Shown one piece after another: positions 41,536 through 43,418 of a stretch of DNA of 43,418 nucleotides; position 1 is the stretch's first letter, and each line of letters begins with the position of its first letter. The position numbers and the translations under genes are program-made. The stretch covers positions 1 to 43,418 of the forward strand of contig JBKPSJ010000308.1 in assembly GCA_046765875.1 (NCBI GenBank). The letters run 5' to 3'. The notes under the pieces are model-generated. The model saw nothing but the letters and a program-made list of their open reading frames with translations, was not told the origin of the DNA and ran no database searches. The stretch is from DASRHY01 sp046765875. GTDB taxonomy: Bacteria > Actinomycetota > Actinomycetes > Propionibacteriales > Kribbellaceae.

Positions 41536-43418
41536 ATGTCGGTGCGTCGTCGTCGTTCTCTGTTCCGGTCGGTGGCGTTGGTCGTGGCCGGGTCGCTTAT
41601 TGCCGCCGGACTGTCCGCACTCACGGTCGAGCCGGCGGTGGCGGCCACGGTGCCGCCCGGATTCACCGAAACGGTGGCCATCGGAGGGCTCAGCGCGCCG
41701 ACCGCGGCACTCTTCGCCGCCGATGGGCGGGTTTTCATCGGCGAGAAGAGCGGCGTGATCAAGACATACGACTCGCTGACCGACACCACCCCGACGATCG
41801 TGGCCGACCTCGGCCCGCGAGTGCACAACTTCTGGGACCGCGGCCTGCTCGGCTTGGCCCTCGATCCGGCGTATCCCACTCGGCCCTATCTGTATGCGCT
41901 GTACGCGCTGGATGCGCTCCCCGGCCAGCCGAGCGCCTTCCCACGCTGGGGCGACACCTGTCCCACCCCGCCGGGCGCCACGACGGATGGCTGCGTGGTC
42001 ACTGGCCAGTTGTCCAGGCTGACCCTGGGGCCGAACCACGTGATGACCGGGGAGCAACTGCTCATCACGGATTGGTGCCAGCAGTTCCCGAGCCACTCGA
42101 TCGGCACCCTGGCCTTCGGAGCCGACGGCAACCTCTACGTCTCCGGCGGCGACGGCGCCAGCTTCAACTACGCCGACTATGGGCAGACCGGGAACCCATG
42201 CGGCGACCCGCCATCGCCTGCCGGCACGAACCTGAGCCCGCCGACCGCCGAGGGTGGCGCGCTGCGCTCCCAGTCGGTACGCCGCGCCTCCGCCGAGCAG
42301 ACGACCACCCTGGACGGCACCGTCTTGCGCATCAACCCGGACACCGGCTTCGCCGCATCCGGAAACCCGTTCGCGTCCAGCACGAACGCCGACAAGCGGC
42401 GGGTCATCGCCTCCGGCCTGCGCAACCCGTTCCGGTTCACGGTGCGGCCCGGCACGAACGAGTTGTGGGTTGGCGACGTGGGCTGGAACACCTGGGAAGA
42501 GGTCAACCGGATCCCCAACGCCTCCGACGCCGTCGCGGAGAATTTCGGCTGGCCGTGTTACGAGGGCGCGGCCCGGCAGAGCGGCTATGACAGCGCCAAC
42601 CTCGACCTCTGCGAGACGCTCTACGCACCCGGCGATCCCAACGTCAACACGCCGTACTACGCGTACAACCATTCGGCCAAGGTCGTGCCGACCGACGCAT
42701 GCCCGACCGGCGGCTCGTCGATCACCGGCCTGGCATTCGAGAACAACAGCAACTACCCCGGCGCGTACCACAACGCGCTGTTCTTCGCCGATTACACACG
42801 AAAGTGCATCTGGGCGATGCAGGCGGGCACCAACGGGCTCCCCGACCCGGCGAAGATCGTGCCGTTCGTCACCGGCACGTCCAGCGAAGGAGCAGTGCAA
42901 CTGCTGACCGGTCCCGGCGGAGACCTGTTCTACGTGGCCATGGACGCGGGCCAGCTACGGCGGATCAGCTACCCGGTCGGCAACCGCGCACCGACCGCGG
43001 TCGCCATCGCCGACCCGTCCTCCGGTCCCGCGCCGCTGACCGTGCAGTTCGACGGCACCGGCTCGTCCGACCCGGACGGCGACCCGATCAGCTACGCCTG
43101 GGACCTCGACGGCGACGGCGCCTACGACGACTCCACCGCGCCCCGGCCGACGTTCACGTACCCGACGCCGGCGAGAGTGGCCGTCGGGTTGCGCGTCACC
43201 GACCCTTCCGGCGCGGCAGGCACGACCACGGTCACCGTCACGGTCGGCCAACCGCCGTCTGACGACCCGGTGCCCGTGATCGACACCCCGGCCGCGTCGC
43301 TGCGCTGGGTGGTCGGCCAGACGATCGCCTTCAGCGGCCACGCCACCGACCTGCAGGACGGCACACTGCCCGTGTCCGCGCTGACCTGGCGACTCACCCT
43401 GCAGCATTGCCCGTCGAC
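41536..43418 (+). CDS. secreted PQQ-type sugar (sorbosone/glucose) dehydrogenase with PKD domain, partial
   Basis: 627 codons are visible from the ATG at 41536 (GGGGGGA five bases upstream); the gene runs off the right edge. A signal peptide (VRRRRSLFRSVALVVAGSL, cleavage near AVAAT) is followed by a beta-propeller: GLSAPTAALFAADGRVFIGEKSGVIKTYD, DRGLLGLALDPAYP, HSIGTLAFGADGNLYVSGGDG, DGTVLRINPDTG, ASGLRNPFRFTVRPGTNELWVGDVGWNTWEEVNRI and LLTGPGGDLFYV, the signatures of soluble PQQ-dependent glucose/sorbosone dehydrogenases. From about residue 477 a PKD domain (RAPTAVAIADPSSGPAPLTVQFDG, DPDGDPISYAWDLDGDG) begins. Extracellular sugar oxidation is likely. The 167-base gap before it shows nothing clear. 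Confidence 0.92.
   Translation, partial: MSVRRRRSLFRSVALVVAGSLIAAGLSALTVEPAVAATVPPGFTETVAIGGLSAPTAALFAADGRVFIGEKSGVIKTYDSLTDTTPTIVADLGPRVHNFWDRGLLGLALDPAYPTRPYLYALYALDALPGQPSAFPRWGDTCPTPPGATTDGCVVTGQLSRLTLGPNHVMTGEQLLITDWCQQFPSHSIGTLAFGADGNLYVSGGDGASFNYADYGQTGNPCGDPPSPAGTNLSPPTAEGGALRSQSVRRASAEQTTTLDGTVLRINPDTGFAASGNPFASSTNADKRRVIASGLRNPFRFTVRPGTNELWVGDVGWNTWEEVNRIPNASDAVAENFGWPCYEGAARQSGYDSANLDLCETLYAPGDPNVNTPYYAYNHSAKVVPTDACPTGGSSITGLAFENNSNYPGAYHNALFFADYTRKCIWAMQAGTNGLPDPAKIVPFVTGTSSEGAVQLLTGPGGDLFYVAMDAGQLRRISYPVGNRAPTAVAIADPSSGPAPLTVQFDGTGSSDPDGDPISYAWDLDGDGAYDDSTAPRPTFTYPTPARVAVGLRVTDPSGAAGTTTVTVTVGQPPSDDPVPVIDTPAASLRWVVGQTIAFSGHATDLQDGTLPVSALTWRLTLQHCPS

Noticed and set aside
1..43418. 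CRISPR arrays, rRNA or tRNA genes
   Set aside because: No regularly spaced repeat array and no complete tRNA or rRNA pattern was seen on either strand by reading; a covariance-model scan was not possible.

Overview
The window is high-GC DNA with densely packed genes, many GTG starts and frequent ATGA/GTGA stop-start overlaps. It carries a CofC-type F420 guanylyltransferase, an HU protein with a long Lys/Ala tail, an IclR regulator divergent from leuCD, and an AfsR-type regulator. Together these point to an actinomycete, plausibly Kribbella or another Propionibacteriales member. The genus is inference.

Region 1 (1-10853) is the most interesting part. A fully overlapping minus-strand operon runs from 5604 to the left edge: a ComA-type phosphosulfolactate synthase, an unrecognised cysteine-rich protein, an adenylosuccinate-lyase-like enzyme, a D-cysteine-desulfhydrase-like PLP enzyme, an argininosuccinate-lyase-like enzyme and the start of a DUF2877 protein. 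The first enzyme plus two aspartase/fumarase-superfamily proteins and one PLP enzyme match the enzyme set of the bacterial coenzyme M pathway described in Xanthobacter (XcbB1-E1). Facing it on the plus strand are a PurM/AIR-synthase-like protein, an OsmC-like protein, a carbamate kinase and an FdrA protein, with a DUF1116 protein convergent at the end. FdrA, DUF1116, DUF2877 and carbamate kinase are the four parts of the AllFGHK-type carbamoyl-transfer system. An ACTATAGT palindrome lies in each of the three promoter regions and nowhere else that I noticed, so the two halves look like one regulon. I know of no described link between a CoM-type sulfonate pathway and an AllFGHK-type carbamoyl module. 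Both ends of the argininosuccinate-lyase-like gene carry short tandem duplications that create translational relay mini-ORFs.

Region 2 (10899-15617) has a 1055-residue AfsR-type BTAD/AAA/TPR regulator, a small hypothetical gene and ddl. Region 3 (15696-20781) is an apparent insert between ddl and gpsA: a VapBC toxin-antitoxin pair, a cystathionine gamma-lyase/synthase-family gene, and a sugar-isomerase/Gfo-Idh/ROK-regulator catabolic set. Region 4 (20778-28609) is core actinobacterial chromosome: gpsA, plsC, cofC, a small cold-shock-like protein, HU, corA, leuD, leuC and the IclR regulator. Region 5 (28719-32344) holds a Tat-exported PhoD phosphatase, a small DUF6767-like protein and an intact IS1634-family element with a 57-bp target duplication. 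Region 6 (32390-41368) is a peptide-type ABC transporter (ATPase, a permease-ATPase fusion, a permease and a lipoprotein), with a divergent alpha/beta hydrolase and LacI regulator, followed by an M28 peptidase. The right edge cuts a secreted PQQ-type sugar dehydrogenase with a PKD domain.
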